Below are positions 21,643 to 35,200 of a stretch of DNA of 64,000 nt, in pieces. The notes under the pieces were generated by a model. That model did not search any database and had not been told where the DNA came from. It saw only the letters and a list, made by a program, of their open reading frames with translations. The DNA is taken from NCBI RefSeq assembly GCF_002575655.3, contig NC_053037.3, positions 446,865,793 to 446,929,792 of the forward strand, written 5' to 3'. The position numbers and the translations under genes are program-made. Source of the DNA: Aegilops tauschii subsp. strangulata (taxonomy: Eukaryota > Streptophyta > Magnoliopsida > Poales > Poaceae). Position 1 is the first letter of the stretch. The number at the start of each line of letters is the position of its first letter.

Positions 21643-24447
21643 GCATTAATTGAGTTTCTGGGCATTTAATGTGCATAATTCAAATTTGAACTATAAGCAC
21701 ATGCTTCAATGCAGCAAAGTTTGTTGAAAAATCACATGTGTATCTTTGGGTGAATTTATAGGTCCCATGCAAGAGATGGGAATGAAATTCAAACATCTGG
21801 GCGTCGTGGCTCGCCCGAAAATTGAGAAACTTGGTTTTTTAATTCCTGTAAATCCAAAACACGCCTGAAAATCATGAAACTTGGCATGGTGTCATGACAT
21901 GGCACCAACACGCTGCGGTAATTTTTTTGGCCGAATTGGGACAAGCTTTGATGTAAGCTTCTTGCAAACCGATGTTTCCCTCAAGAAGGCTCGTGGTTCC
22001 GAGAGGGAACTTGTCACCACCGTGTGCAAAACGAGATACTATACTGCCTTCTCCCGCCTTAGGATTTTTACATAGGCAGATTAGACCACATAGAAGTATC
22101 GTGCTAAATTTTGAAATTATTCCGGGTTCGTTTGGCATTTTTATGCATTAATTGAGTTTCTAGGTATTTAATGTGCATAATTCAAATTTGAACTATAAGC
22201 ACATGCTCCAGTGCACTAAAAGTTGTTTAAAAAACCACATGTGTGTCCTTGGGTGAATTTCTAGGTCCCATGCAAGAGATGAGAATAAAATTCAAACATG
22301 TGAGCGTCGTGGCTCGGCCGAAAAAATTGAGAAACTTGGTTTTTTAATTCTGTTAATCCAAAACACGCCTGAAAATCATGAAACTTGGCATGGTGTCATG
22401 ATATGGCACCAACATGTTGCGGTAATTTTTTGGCCGAATTGGGACAAGCTTTGGTGTAAGCTTCTTGCAAACCGGAGCTTCCGCCAAGAAGGCTCGTGGT
22501 TCCGAGATGGAACGTGCCACCTCCGTGTGCGAAACGACATATGTACACTGCCTTCACCCGCCTTAATTTTTTTACACAGGCAGATTAGACCAAATAGAAG
22601 TATCGTGCTAAATTTTGGAATTTTTCCGGGTTCGTTTGGCATTTTTATGCATTAATTGAGTTTATGCGCATTTAATGTGCATAATTCAAATTTAAAATAC
22701 AAGCACAGGCTCTAGTGCACCAAAGTTGTTTGAAAAACCACATGTGTCTCCTTGGGTGAATTTCTAGGTCACATGCAAGAGATGGAAATGAAATTCAAAC
22801 ATCTGGGCGTCGTGGCTCGCCCGGAAAGATTGAGATACTTGGTTTTTTAATTCCTGTAAATCCAAAACACGCCTGAAAATCATGAAACTTGGCATGGTGT
22901 CATGACATGGCACCAACATGCTGCGGTAATTTTTTTGGCCAAATTGGGACAAGCTTTGGTGTAAGCTTCTTGCAAACCGGAGCTTCCATCAAGAAGGCTC
23001 GTGGTTCCGAGAGGGAACGTACCACCTCCGTGTGCGAAACGACATACGTACACTGTCTTCTCCCGCCTTAATTTTTATACAGGCAGATTAGACCAAATAT
23101 AAGTATCGTGCTAAATTTTGGAATTATTCCGGGTTTGTTTGACATTTTTATGCATTAATTGAGTTTATGCACATTTAATGTGCATAATTCAAATTTGAAA
23201 TACAAGCACGGGCTCCAGTGCACCAAAGTTGTTTGAAAAACCACAGGTGTGTCCTTGGGTGAATTTCTAGGTCACATGCAAGAGATGGGAATGAAATTCA
23301 AACATCTGGGCGTCGTGGCTCGCCCGGAAAGATTAAGAAACTTGGTTTTTTAATTCCTGTAAATCCAAAACACGCCTGAAAATCATGAAACTTGGCATGG
23401 TGTCATGACATGGCACCAAAATGCCGCGGTAACTTTTTTGGCCGAATTGGGACATGGTTTGGTGTAAGCTTCTTGCAAACCGGAGCTTCCGTCAAGAAGG
23501 CTCGTGGTTCCGAGAGGGAACGTGCCACCTGCGTGTGCGAAACGATATACGTACACTCCCTTCTCCCGCCTTAATTTTTTACACAGAAAGATTAGACCAA
23601 ATATAAGTATCGTGCTAAAATTTGGAATTATTCCAGGTTCGTTTGGCATTTTAATGCATTAATTGAGTTTATGTGCATTTAATGTGCATAATTCAAATTT
23701 GAAATACAAGCACCGGCTCCAGTGCACCAAAGTTGTTTGAAAAACCACATGTGTCTCCTTGGGTGAATTTTTAGGTCCCATGCAAGAGATGGGAATGAAA
23801 TTCAAACATCTGGCGTCATGGCTCGCCCGGAAAGATTGAGAAACTTGTTTTTTTTAATTCCTGTAAATCCAAAACACGCCTGAAAATCATGAAACTTGGC
23901 ATGGTGTCATGACATGGCACCAAAATGCTGCGGTAATTTTTTTGGCCGAATCGGGACAAGGTTTGGTGTAAGCTTCTTGCAAACCGGAGTTTCCGTCAAG
24001 AAGGCTCGTGGTTCCGAGAGGGAACGTGCCACCTCCGTGTGCGAAACGACATACGCACACTGCCTTCTCTCTCCTTAATTTTTTTACACAGGCAGATTAG
24101 ACCAAATATAAATATCGTGCTAAATTTTGGAATTATTCCGGGTTCGTTTGGCATTTTTATGCATTAATTGAGTTTCTGGGTATTTAATGTGCATAAGTCA
24201 AATTTGAACTACAAGCACATCCTCCAGTGCACCAAAAGTTGTTTGAAAAACCACAGGTGTGTCCTTGGGTGAATTTCTAGGTCCCATGCAAGAGATGGGA
24301 ATGAAATTCAAACATCTGAGCGTCGTGGCTCGACCGGAAAGATTGAGAAACTTGGTTTTTTAATTCCTGTAAATCCAAAACACGCCTGAAAATCATGAAA
24401 CTTGGCATGGTGTCATGACATGGCACCAACATGATGTGGTAATTTTT
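21643..24447. repeat. 504-bp tandem repeat array (about 5.6 copies) in the CACTA element
   Basis: GCATTAATTGAGTTT occurs at 21643, 22144, 22649, 23152, 23656 and 24161, giving steps of 501, 505, 503, 504 and 505 bp. The phrase CTTGGCATGGTGTCATGA repeats in step. The last copy breaks off at about 24447. Copies differ by scattered substitutions and small indels. Short frames of about 60-88 codons on each strand recur with the period but contain no recognisable domain. Expansion by unequal crossing-over or replication slippage within the transposon is the likely origin. Confidence 0.92.
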
Positions 24448-24661
24448 CTGTTCGATTTGCCAAGGCGCACACATTAAAAATCAACAAATTCATTTTGGAA
24501 CAAGTGTTGTCACGTTACAAATCGGAAACACAAGTATTATTGAAACCATGGGCGTTCTACTTACCAATTACGTGCCGCCACACGTCCCCTTTTTTTATTG
24601 GCTAGGAGGTGTCGTGCGGGGTAGCTATTTGAGTACGGGAGGCGTGCGATCAGACCCCTGC
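24448..24661. other. CACTA interior between the array and the retrotransposon
   Basis: About 210 bp of unique sequence. The CACTA text resumes at 36129 after the retrotransposon. No gene is seen. Confidence 0.4.
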
Positions 24662-24666
24662 GCGTG

Positions 24667-27600
24667 TGTGACGCCCCGAGACCGACGCTCCAGACGCTTG
24701 CCATGTTTTGCGTGACCGCCGTGTGTTTTATTTGTTTGTTGCATTCATCATCGCATCATCCGCATTGCATCGGCACTCGTTGTCGTCATTGTTTTTAAAA
24801 CTTGCATTCGTTCGTAGTTGCCGCGTTCCCCCTTGTCTTCGTTGACCGTTCCGAGACCAACCGTGTTTTCGGTTCCCTCTTGTCAAACCAACTAACCTCT
24901 CTCGTCAGCCCGCGATCCCCTCCCGCGCGTCCGAAAGTTGTCCCGTACCCGACCCGGTTTGTTGTTACCGTTGGATTCGGATCATCCCCAAACATCTACA
25001 AAACATCTCCGTTTTCTTAATTGGACGCTCTAGCCTACTTATTCTCGACCGCCCGATTATAATCAGACGCCCCTAAACCCCCTCTATTTTCTGCCCTGCC
25101 TATTTAAACAGCAACCCCATACCTAATCTAGCCTAACCCTAAAACCTAGGGGAGATATCCCATCCATCAATCTCCATGCCGCCGCCACCTTCCTCGTTTT
25201 CCCCATCGACCCAATCCATGCAGCTTCCCCTCGATCCCGCCGCCTCCTTGCTCGGGAGAGCAAAGGCTCGACCGAGAGCCTCCCGTGCGCCTCCACCTCC
25301 CTGCCGGAGCAGCACCAGCCGCTCCCCACTGCTCGCAGCCGCCTCCCCTCCCGGCTCCCGTGCGTGTCCAGCACCAAAGGAGAGGAGCTCCTTGAGCCCT
25401 CGATCCAGCGGGCAGGTGCCCGAGCGCCTCCTCACCTCGTCCCCGCGCCGCTCGTCGGAAGAACAAGCAGGCCTCCTGCCTCGCCGGAGGTCGACTACGG
25501 CCGCCCAGGCCTGTGCTCCGCTGACCCTTGCCTTGGTCCCCTCCTTCCTCGACGCCGAGCTCGCCAAGCCCCGCCGCCAGGGACCTCCTCTGCGCCCCGT
25601 TGACCTGCGGCTCCACCCGTCAAGTTCCCGGAGCCACCGCCGCCCCGCCAAGTTCCCCTGCTATGTCGCCCGCCCGCTCGCTTCGTCTGCTTCGAAAGAG
25701 ACAGCCAGCGCTGCCCCTTCGTTGACTTGGTCCAGCGCCAGCGTGGCCGGCCTCCAAATCCCAGGCGTCAAGGCCCAGCGCCTCGCCTCAGCCTCTCCAC
25801 CGACTGGGCCTGGCCCATGGGTGAGCTCTCCACAGCCCTCCTGTTCAACCCAGCAGTGCACCAGATTCGGCCCATGTCTCTTTTTTTTCGGTTCTGCGAA
25901 TTTCCTAATTATCCAGGAGTTTTCAGATTTACGGAAAAAGACCCTCTAGATCATGCATTTAATAACTCACAAATGGTGCATCGGATTAAAATGTTTTAAA
26001 TATATAAAATGCTTATAATTTCATCTAGTTTCATAATATGCCACTCTCATCCATGTTTAAAATGTTTAAAATGTTGTTTGTTTAATTTTGCATAAATGCC
26101 ATGCTAAAATGCTTTAATTCATAACTAATTAACCGTAACTCGGAATTTAATAAACTTTATATGTAAATGGGGTAGAAAAATGCCTAGTTTAACATGGTGC
26201 ACTTTATTTTGCTGTTTAACAACTTTAAAATATGGTTTAGGGCAGAACAGTACCAAATCTAAAATATGGACATGAGGATTTTCCGGAATTGTTGTTTGTT
26301 GTTCCGGCCTCATTTAAACTTGCCTAAATAGTTAGTTTACTTATGCTTCACCTATTGCCATGTTAATCAACATTTAATAATATGGGGTACATAGTCGAGA
26401 GAGAACTAAATAATTGATGTGGTGTTTCGTCAATATGCAACTCATTGCATATTGAGCTCCACTTAATTTGTAGTGTTGTTTGTTGCATTTTGCCATGCCA
26501 TGCCTCATTTAAACCGGACATGCATCATACTTGTTTGTGCATCATCTCATGTTTCTGTGATGGTTGTTTACTATGTTGTTTGTTTCTTTCCGGTTTGCTT
26601 CTCCCGTTAGCTTCGGTTTCGTTCCGGAGTTGTGAGGATTCGTTCGACTACGTCCGTTTGTCTTCTTCATGGACTCGTTCTTCTTCGTTGCGGGATCTCA
26701 GGCAAGATGACCATACCCTCGAAATCACTTCTATCTTTGCTTGCTAGTTGTTCGCTCTATTACTATGCCGCGCTACCTACCCCTTGCTATATCATGCCTC
26801 CCAAATTGCCATGAAACCACCTCTAACCTTTGTCACCCTTCCTAGCAAACCATTGTTTGGCTATGTTACCGCTTTTGCTCAGCCCCTCTTATAGCGTTGC
26901 TAGCTGCAGGTGAAGATGAAGATTGCTCCATGTTGGTTTATGTTTATGTTGGGATATCACAATATCTCTTATTTAATTAATGCATGTATATACTTGGTAA
27001 AGGGTGGAAGGCTCGGCCTTATGCCTGGTGTTTTGTTCCACTCTTGCGGCCCTAGTTTCCGTCATACCGGTGTTATGTTCCTTGATTTTGCGTCCCTTAC
27101 GCGGTTGGGTGATTTATGGGACCCCCTTGACAGTTCGCTTTGAATAAAACTCCTCTAGCAAGGCCCAACCTTGGTTTTACCATTTGCCTACCTAAGCCTT
27201 TTCCCTTGGGTTCTGCAGACTCAAGGGTCATCTTTATTTTAACCCCCGGGCCAGTTCTCCTTCGAGTGCTGGTCCAAACCGAGCGATGTCCGGTGCCCCC
27301 TGGGCAACCAGGGTCTATGCCAACCCGACGTCTTGCTCATCCGGTGTGCCCTGAGAACGAGATATGTGCAGCTCCTATCGGGATTTGTCGGCACATTCGG
27401 GCGGCTTTGCTGGTCTTGTTTTACCATTGTCGAAATGTCTTGTAAACCGGGATTCCGAGACTGATCGGGTCTTCCCAGGAGAAGGAATATCCTTCGTTGA
27501 CCGTGAGAGGTTATAATGGGCTAAGTTGGGACACCCCTGCAGGGTATAAACTTTCGAGAGCCATGCCCGCGGTTATGTGGCAGATGGGAATTTGTTAATG

Positions 27601-28316
27601 TACGGTTGTAGAGAACTTGACACTTGACTTAATTAAAATACATCAACCGTGTGGGTAGCCGTGATGGTCCCTTTTCGGCGGAGTCCGGGAAGAGAACACG
27701 GCTTTTGGGTTATGTTTGACGTAAGTAGGAGTTCAGGATCACTTCTTGATCATTACTAGTTGACGACCGTTCCGTTGCTCCTCTTCTCGTTCTTATTTGC
27801 GTATGTTAGCCACCATATATGCTTAGTCGCTACTGCAACCTCACCACCTTACCCTTTCCTACCCTTAAGCTTAAATAGTCTTGATCTCGCGGGTGTGAGA
27901 TTGCTGAGTCCTTCGTGACTCACAGATACTTCCAAAACAGTTGCAGGTGCCGATGATACCAGTGCAAATGACACAACCGAGCTCAAGTGGGAGTTCGACG
28001 AGGAACTTGGTCGTTACTTTGTTTCTTTTCCTGTTGATCTGAGTGGAGCCCAGTTGGGACGATCGGGGATCTAGCATTTGGGGTTGTATTCTTTTATTTT
28101 GGTTCCGTAGTCGGACCTATGTGTGTATCTTGAATGATGTATGAATTGATGATTTATTGTGTGAAGTGGCGATTGTAAGCCAACTCTTTATCCCATTCTT
28201 GTTCATTACATGGGATTGTGTGAAGATGACCCTTCTTGCGACAAAACGACAATGCGGTTATGCCTCTAAGTCGTGCCTCGACACGTGGGAGATATAGCCG
28301 CATCGTGGGTGTTACA
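24667..28316 (+). repeat. 5' LTR of the LARD-like element (3,650 bp)
   Basis: It starts TGTGACGCCCC and ends GTGTTACA directly before the PBS. A probable TATA element TATTTAAA lies at 25101-25108, followed by a GC-rich Pro/Arg/Ser-coding-like island (25170-25850). This copy lacks 195 bp present in the 3' LTR, lost between two 14-bp near-repeats (CCGCCGCCYCGCCA) at about 25636-25650. Long reading frames here are composition artefacts. Confidence 0.88.
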
Positions 28317-28319
28317 AGT

Positions 28320-28331
28320 TGGTATCAGAGC
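28320..28331 (+). other. Primer-binding site of the LARD-like element
   Basis: TGGTATCAGAGC begins three bases after the LTR end. It is complementary to the 3' end of initiator methionine tRNA, the usual minus-strand primer of such elements. Confidence 0.9.
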
Positions 28332-31300
28332 CATCCCCGACTTAGGAGCCCCCTGCTTGATCGAATCGCTGGCGTTGTTGAGTCTAGAACAAAAATGTTT
28401 TGAGTCTTAGGATTATATATATCGGAGAGTAGGATTCTTTTTACTCCTCAGTCCCTTCGTCGCTCTGGTGAGGCCCCTGACGTAGAAGTTTTGACTTTCC
28501 TCTCCTCAAATTTCACCAATTTTTTTTTTAGGATCACGCGGGTATCTTGGAATCGTTCCGATGGTTTTGTGACGAGAACATTGTTCTTGGTGCCTCCTGA
28601 CATTTAGGGGTTGTGGCAGTGTCCCGGGGAGTTGAGCTCCGATGTGTTGTCATCACAATTTTATCGTTGCAGTTCTGCAATACCTGAGTTTCGCCGACAT
28701 CGAAAATCTCTTTTATGCAGTTGTTGGTGAGATCACCTCGACGCCACCCAGTACTAGGGCGGGAGTTCGGGAGTATTGCCATAACTCGTATAACAGATGC
28801 TTTTCGAAGGTTGAGGTAAATGATTTCCGAAGGTTTCTTGGTTATGTGTTGAAGGATGGATACAGCTGGATCTAGGTATTGTTAGTTTGGGTGATATATT
28901 TTGTGTCCCCTGTATCCCCAACACCTGATTGCATAACCAGAAAGTTTCTGGAGTTTATAAGTGGGAATTCAAGTAGCTCCTAGGATATCTTTTCGACAGA
29001 TGCATGATATGAGATTGGGGTTCGACGTCTAGTGGTCCGCCTTTCCACGGTTGGTTTTACAGTGGTCTCGTAGTGGCTTAAAGAGTCCTTGGCTATGCCG
29101 ACTCGGGGACGCTTCGTATGTCATGTGCACTGCCTTGTACATGATGATGCTGTACGATCGAGCCCGTGTGGGCCCCACCACGAAAACTTCGGACGAAATC
29201 TCTATCATATGTTTGTTCCGGCTTATTCTGCAAGCCAATCCTTTGTTTTGTTTTAATTTGTGGTATTCGAGTTGCTTCAATGCCAAGTGTTGATTCCATA
29301 CCTTCCCTAAGCGGTGTTCCCCTACTTCTATGTGGATACTAAGCCTTCTTGATCATCGAGATTGTCATGCCAATTCTTTTCCAACCGACGTGCTTCTCTT
29401 CAAGTGGATCTGATCATTTCAACATTCGCGAGATCAATTCTCAGTTCTTTGCAATGGTGTTTATTCCATCTGCCCCAAGTTGCCTTTGTTTTCCCGCCCT
29501 CCCACCCTTTTCTTCAAGGACCCAGATTTCTTAATCAAGTATCCATTTTATTCATGTGAAGTCCCTTCATTCTTTTCCGTCAATGCTCTTACCCGGTGGT
29601 TCTCATGAAGATGTTCTTCAAGTTTAATACTCTTCGTTCTTTTTCTTCTCCGGTGGACTCAAGTCAAGCTTTCAGTGTTGATCGTATTCTTGTCCTTGTT
29701 TCAAATGCTTTCTCATGCCGGTGTACCTCTTAATCATCCACTTCTCGCCATTCATTTGTTCTGGAGTGCTGAAGATATCTCTGAAGATTCGTGTTTCCAC
29801 TCCGCATCAATTCTAACTATTTCGAGGTTGTTAGCTCATTCAAGCCATTTAATTCAACCGGTGCTATCTCCTTTTCAAGTAATTATTCAATGGTGTATCT
29901 TTTGAGTGGGCCCTAACCCACACGTCTTTTCCCAGGATCTTACCTGACTCTTCTAACTTTTTTCCGGAGTTATTCTCAAATTCATTGCAAAGTTTGACGT
30001 AAGAATGAATTATCATCAGTCAAATGTCTTTCTCCAAGATCTTTAAAATCATTTTCATCGTTCGTTCAATCTTTTCTAATTTTCATCCCGGAGTATCTCT
30101 ACAACTCAAGGTGGTGGTTTCTCGTCGTCATTCTCGGATTTTGAAGACCGACGAAGAGTTTTTCCTCCAAATCCTTATCCATTCTTCCAAAGATTCATGG
30201 TTCAAGCTTGATGCCATCCTCTCATAATTGTTTTTCGATTGTGAGAATTCTTTTCACCCATCCGGAGCAATTCATGAGTCTTTTCAGTTTGATTCTCCGA
30301 AGGCCATCATTTCAGAAGATTTATTCGTTCTCAACATTCAACTCTCGTTCTCCAAATCTTACCGGTGCATCGTTCAAATATCCTCTAATCAGTTCATGAT
30401 CTTTTCGTTCTCATGTGTCTAAATTCTGTCAAGTATCTTTATTCGTTTTCTAATTCTTCTCGATGAATTGCGCCTTTGCTACTTTCATTTCCAATTCTTA
30501 CGGTGGTTCATTCAAGAATTCTCTTCCGTTGTTATCGTATCAATTCATTCGTTCTTTTCCAAATTCTCTTCCGTTGTTACCGGTGGTTCGTTGAAGTCCT
30601 TCTCAAGTTTGCGCTATATCTCTCTTAATCCTTTCTACGAGAATAAGTAGTATGCCAAAATCCATTGCTTGTCATCAATTTAAATTGGTGAAGGATACGC
30701 ATAACATAATTCTTGTTCTTGTTTCATCCAAGTGATTAATTTCTTCTTTCCGGAGTTGTTCATCATATCACATTCTCAGTTCGAGTTGCTTCATCTTTAT
30801 TTTCCGGAGCTCCAAGTTATTTCAATTATATCATTTCAAAGCTTCATCTAATCATTGCAAGGCTTCTCCCGGAGTTCTTTTCAACTTTCCCTTTCGTTTG
30901 ATCATTCTTTTATTATCGGAGATCTTCATGGAGACTCTACATGGTGCTTCGTCAAGGATTCTTTTCATTCTTCAATTGTTCTTCAAGATTTCTCTCGGAG
31001 TTAAGATCCATCAAGCCATACTTCAAAATAAACATGGTGCTCAACACATGTTTGTTTTGAGGAGTTCAAGCATTCTTCATCTTGCATTCCGAAGTGCAAT
31101 TCTTTCTCTCTTATCTTTTGAGGTGGTGTTATGTCATTCTTGATAATTTCCTTCATGTTTCATGATTCACAAGTTGTCAGGAATGAGATAATTAAATCCA
31201 TCATTTTCTCTTCGTTCAAGAGATATTTTTGACCAATCAATCTCTTTGTTGGAGTTATCTTGGGTTATATTTCACCTACAGCCTTCCCTAAGGAATGTTG

Positions 31301-32260
31301 CTAATTGTGGTGTCTATCAATGATCCAAGTTTTTCTCCTATCCTATCGGCGAGAGAAGTTTTCATCTCTTCGTTGATCTCAAGCAAGCAATTGTTTTCGT
31401 TAGTGGCAAAATTTCACCTCATAATTTTGAGAAGTTTTCCATAAGCCCACAACAAGCTTGTTCTTTTCGTTGTTGATTTTTTCCAACAACTCCGTTCAAT
31501 CCTACTTCGTAAGGATGCTCTTTAAAATTCATTTATGGTAGGAGATGTTGGTATCATTCTTCGTTCTATTCACTCCAACTATCTAACTATCATGCATTGT
31601 TTCCAGAGGCTTTGTGATGTTGCTCTCTTCGACCAATCATCTTGTTTTGTCAAGATCATGTAATTTTTCCTTTCTTATCCGTTTAGCCGGAGTGTCGTGT
31701 TTTCATTCGAGTTCTCTCATCTTATCAAGTTTTGTCTCCTTCCTCAACCGGAGTGCTGTCTGAAATCTTTCTTACCCCTTGTGCCATTCTTTCATTAGTT
31801 CCGGAGGCAACGTGTTGTTAATTTCATCGAGTATCCTCTCATCTTGTCAAGATCATGTTAAATTCCTTCCATTTACAGTCGGAGTGCTGTCCAAATTATA
31901 TCACTCTTATTCCTTCTCTATCTTGTTTTAACCGGAGTGTTGTCGTAATTGGTCTTTATCGTTCCTTATACATCTCGTTTCAACCGGAGTGCTTGCATGT
32001 ACTTCTTGTCCATCGTAACCATTTTTGTTTGCTTTTCAACCTACAAGGTTCTCGTAACGTTCCTTGTTTCTCTTTTCTAATGGAGTGTTTGCAATCGCGT
32101 TCATCTCCATTGTATTCTTCTTTAAATTATTTAACCTCTCAAGGTTCGTGGTTTCACTCGTTCTTCAAAGAAGCAACTTTTGTTTTACCTCTTCCTCTTC
32201 CGTTTCTCTCCGGTGCCATCCTAGATCTCGGGACGAGATCCTCTCGTAGTGGTGGAGTGT
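28332..32260 (+). mobile_element. Non-coding internal region of the LARD-like element with recurring CCGGAGT motif
   Basis: No protein domain is detectable. From about 29340 to 32220 the plus strand is strongly pyrimidine-rich with endless CTTC/TTCTT words. Variants of CCGGAGT followed by T-rich text recur at least a dozen times (for example near 29954, 30089, 30752, 30870, 31689, 31747, 31932 and 31984). Such a structured RNA could serve packaging or dimerisation, as proposed for LARDs. Just before the 3' LTR, GGGACGAGATCCTCTCG and GTGGTGGAGTGT hold the position of the polypurine tract. Confidence 0.7.
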
Positions 32261-35200
32261 TGTGACGCCCCGAGACCGACGCTCCAGATGCCTGCCATGT
32301 TTTGCGTGACCGCCGTGTGTTTTATTTGTTTGTTGCATTCATCATCGCATCATCCGCATTGCATCGACACTCGTTGTCGTCATTGTTTTTAAAACTTGCA
32401 TTCATTCGTAGTTGCCGCGTTCCCCCCTTGTCTTCGTTGATCGTTCCGAGACCAACCGTGTTTTCGGTTCCCTCTTGTCAAACCAACTAACCTCTCTCGT
32501 CAGCCCGCGATCCCCTCCCACGCATCCGAAAGTTGTCCCGTACTCGACCTGGTTTGTTGTTACCGTTGGATTCAGATCATCCCCAAACATCTACAAAACA
32601 TCTCCGTTTTCTTAATTGGACGCTCTAGCCTACTTATTCTCGACCGCCCGATTATAATCAGACGCCCCTAAACCCCCCCCCTCTGTTTTCTGCCCTGCCT
32701 ATTTAAACAGCAACCCCATACCTAATCTAGCCTAACCCTAAAACCTAGGGGAGCTGTCCCATCCATCAATCTCCATGCCGCCGCCACCTTCCTCGTTTTC
32801 CCCATCGACCCAATCCATCCATCCCGCAGCTTCCCCTCGATCCCGTCGCCTCCTTGCTCGGGAGAGCAAAGGCTCGACCCCGAGCCTCCCATGCGCCTCC
32901 ACCTCCCTGCCGGAGCAGCACCAGCTGCTCCCCACTGCTCGCAGCCGCCTCCCCTCCCGGCTCCCGTGCGCGTCCAGCACCAAAGGAGAGGAGCTCCTCG
33001 AGCCCTCGATCCAGCGGGCAGGTGCCCGAGCGCCTCCTCACCTCGTCCCCGCGCCGCTCGTCGGAAGAACCAGCAGGCCTCGTGCCTCATCGGAGGTCGA
33101 CTACGGCCGCCCAGGCCCGTGCTCCGCTGACCCTTGCCTTGGTCCCCTCCTTCCTCGACGCCGACCTCGCCAAGCCCCGCCGCTAGGGACCTCCTCTGCG
33201 CCCCGTTGACCTGCGGCTCCACCGCCCCGTCAAGTTCCCGGAGCCACCGCCGCCTCGCCAACGCCGCTCGCCACCACCGTCGCCCTCTGCATCGCAGCCG
33301 TGCAGGACCGCGTCGACCTCCTCTGCTCGCCCTCTGCTTCCTGCGTTGACCCCGCGCTAAGTACCGGCCTCGTCCCTGCCTCGAGGTCGCCGCTCTGCCG
33401 CCGGAGACCAAGCTGCCGGAGCCCCAAGCCCCTGCGCCTCTCCGCCGCCCCGCCAAGTTCCCCTGCTGCGTCACCCGCCCGCTCGCTTTGTCTGCTTCGA
33501 ACGAGACAGCTAGCGCTGCCCCTTCGTTGACTTGGTCCAGCGCCAGCGTGGCCGGCCTCCAAGTCCCAGGCGTCAAGGCCCAGCGCCTCGCCTCAGCCTC
33601 TCCACCGACTGGGCCTGGCCCATGGGTGAGCTCTCCACAGCCCTCCTGTTCAGCCCAGCAGTGCACCAGATTCGGCCCATGTCTCATTTTTTTTCGGTTC
33701 TGCGAATTTCCTAATTATCCAGGAGTTTTCAGATTTACAGAAAAGACCCTCTAAATCATGCATTTAATAACTCACAAATGGTGCATCGGATTAAAATGTT
33801 TTAAATATGTAAAATGCTTAGAATTTCGTCTAGTTTCATAATATGCCACTCTCAACCATGTTTAAAATGTTTAAAATGCTGTTTGTTTAATTTTGCATAA
33901 AGGCCATGCTAAAATGCTTTAATTCATAACTAATTAACCGTAACTCGGAATTTAATAAACTTTATATGTAAATGGGGTAGAAAAATGCCTAGTTTAACAT
34001 GGTGCACTTTATTTTGCAGTTTAACAACTTTAAAATATGGTTTAGGGCAGAACAGTACCAAATCTAAAATATGGACATGAGGATTTTCCAGAATTGTTGT
34101 TTGTTGTTCCGGCCTCATTTAAACTTGCCTAAATAGTTAGTTTACTTATGCTTCACCTATTGCAATGTTAATCAACATTTAATATTGTTGGGTACATAAT
34201 CGAGAGAGAACTAAATAATTGATGTGGTGTTTCGTCAATATGCAACTCATTGCATATTGAGCTCCACTTAATTTGTAGTGTTGTTTGTTGCATTTTGCCA
34301 TGCCATGCCTCATTTAAACCGGACATGCATCATACTTGTTTGTGCATCATGTCATGTTTCTGTCATGGTTGTTTGCTATGTTGTTTGTTTCTTTCCGGTT
34401 TGCTTCTCCCGTTAGCTTTGGTTTCGTTCCGGAGTTGTGAGGATTCATTCGACTACGTCCGTTTGTCTTCTTCATGGACTCGTTCTTCTTCCTTGCGGGA
34501 TCTCAGGCAAGATGACCATACCCTCGAAATCACTTCTATCTTTGCTTGCTAGTTGTTCGCTCTATTACTATGCCGCGCTACCTACCCCTTGCTATATCAT
34601 GCCTCCCAAATTGCCATGAAACCACCTCTAACCTTTGTCACCCTTCCTAGCAAACCATTGTTTGGCTATGTTACCGCTTTTGCTCAGCCCCTCTTATAGC
34701 GTTGCTAGTTGCAGGTGAAGATGAAGATTGCTCCATGTTGGTTTATGTTTATGTTGGGATATCACAATATCTCTTATTTAATTAATGCATGTATATACTT
34801 GGTAAAGGGTGGAAGGCTCGGCCTTATGCCTGGTGTTTTGTTCCACTCTTGCCGCCCTAGTTTCCGTCATACCGGTGTTATGTTCCTTGATTTTGCGTCC
34901 CTTACGCGGTTGGGTGATTTATGGGACCCCCTTGACAGTTCGCTTTGAACAAAACTCCTCCAGCAAGGCCCAACCTTGGTTTTACCATTTGCCTACCTAA
35001 GCCTTTTTCCCTTGGGTTCTGCAGACTCAAGGGTCATCTTTATTTTAACCCCCGGGCCAGTTCTCCATCGAGTGCTGGTCCACACCGAGCGATGTCCGGC
35101 GCCCCTTGGGCAACCAGGGTCTATGCCAACCCGACGTCTTGCTCATCCGGTGTGCCCTGAGAACGAGATATGTGCAGCTCCTATCGGGATTTGTCGGCAC

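Noticed and set aside
21881..24078. Recurring about 60-codon frames starting AWCHDMAP
   Set aside because: They repeat with the 504-bp unit, vary in length and are broken in one copy; they are a by-product of the tandem array.
21643..24447. Regular spacing reminiscent of a CRISPR-like array
   Set aside because: The units are about 500 bp, entirely repeated without unique spacers, and the genome is that of a plant.
25176..25949. 257-codon open frame in the LARD 5' LTR
   Set aside because: The corresponding part of the 3' LTR is interrupted by a stop near 33184 and differs by indels, so the frame is not maintained.
28320..28331. tRNA-like matches at LTR borders (also 60163 and 40988)
   Set aside because: They are primer-binding sites complementary to tRNA ends, not tRNA genes; no cloverleaf is present.
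32722..33687. 321-codon minus-strand frame in the LARD 3' LTR
   Set aside because: Antisense, low-complexity and not conserved in the 5' LTR; due to high GC.
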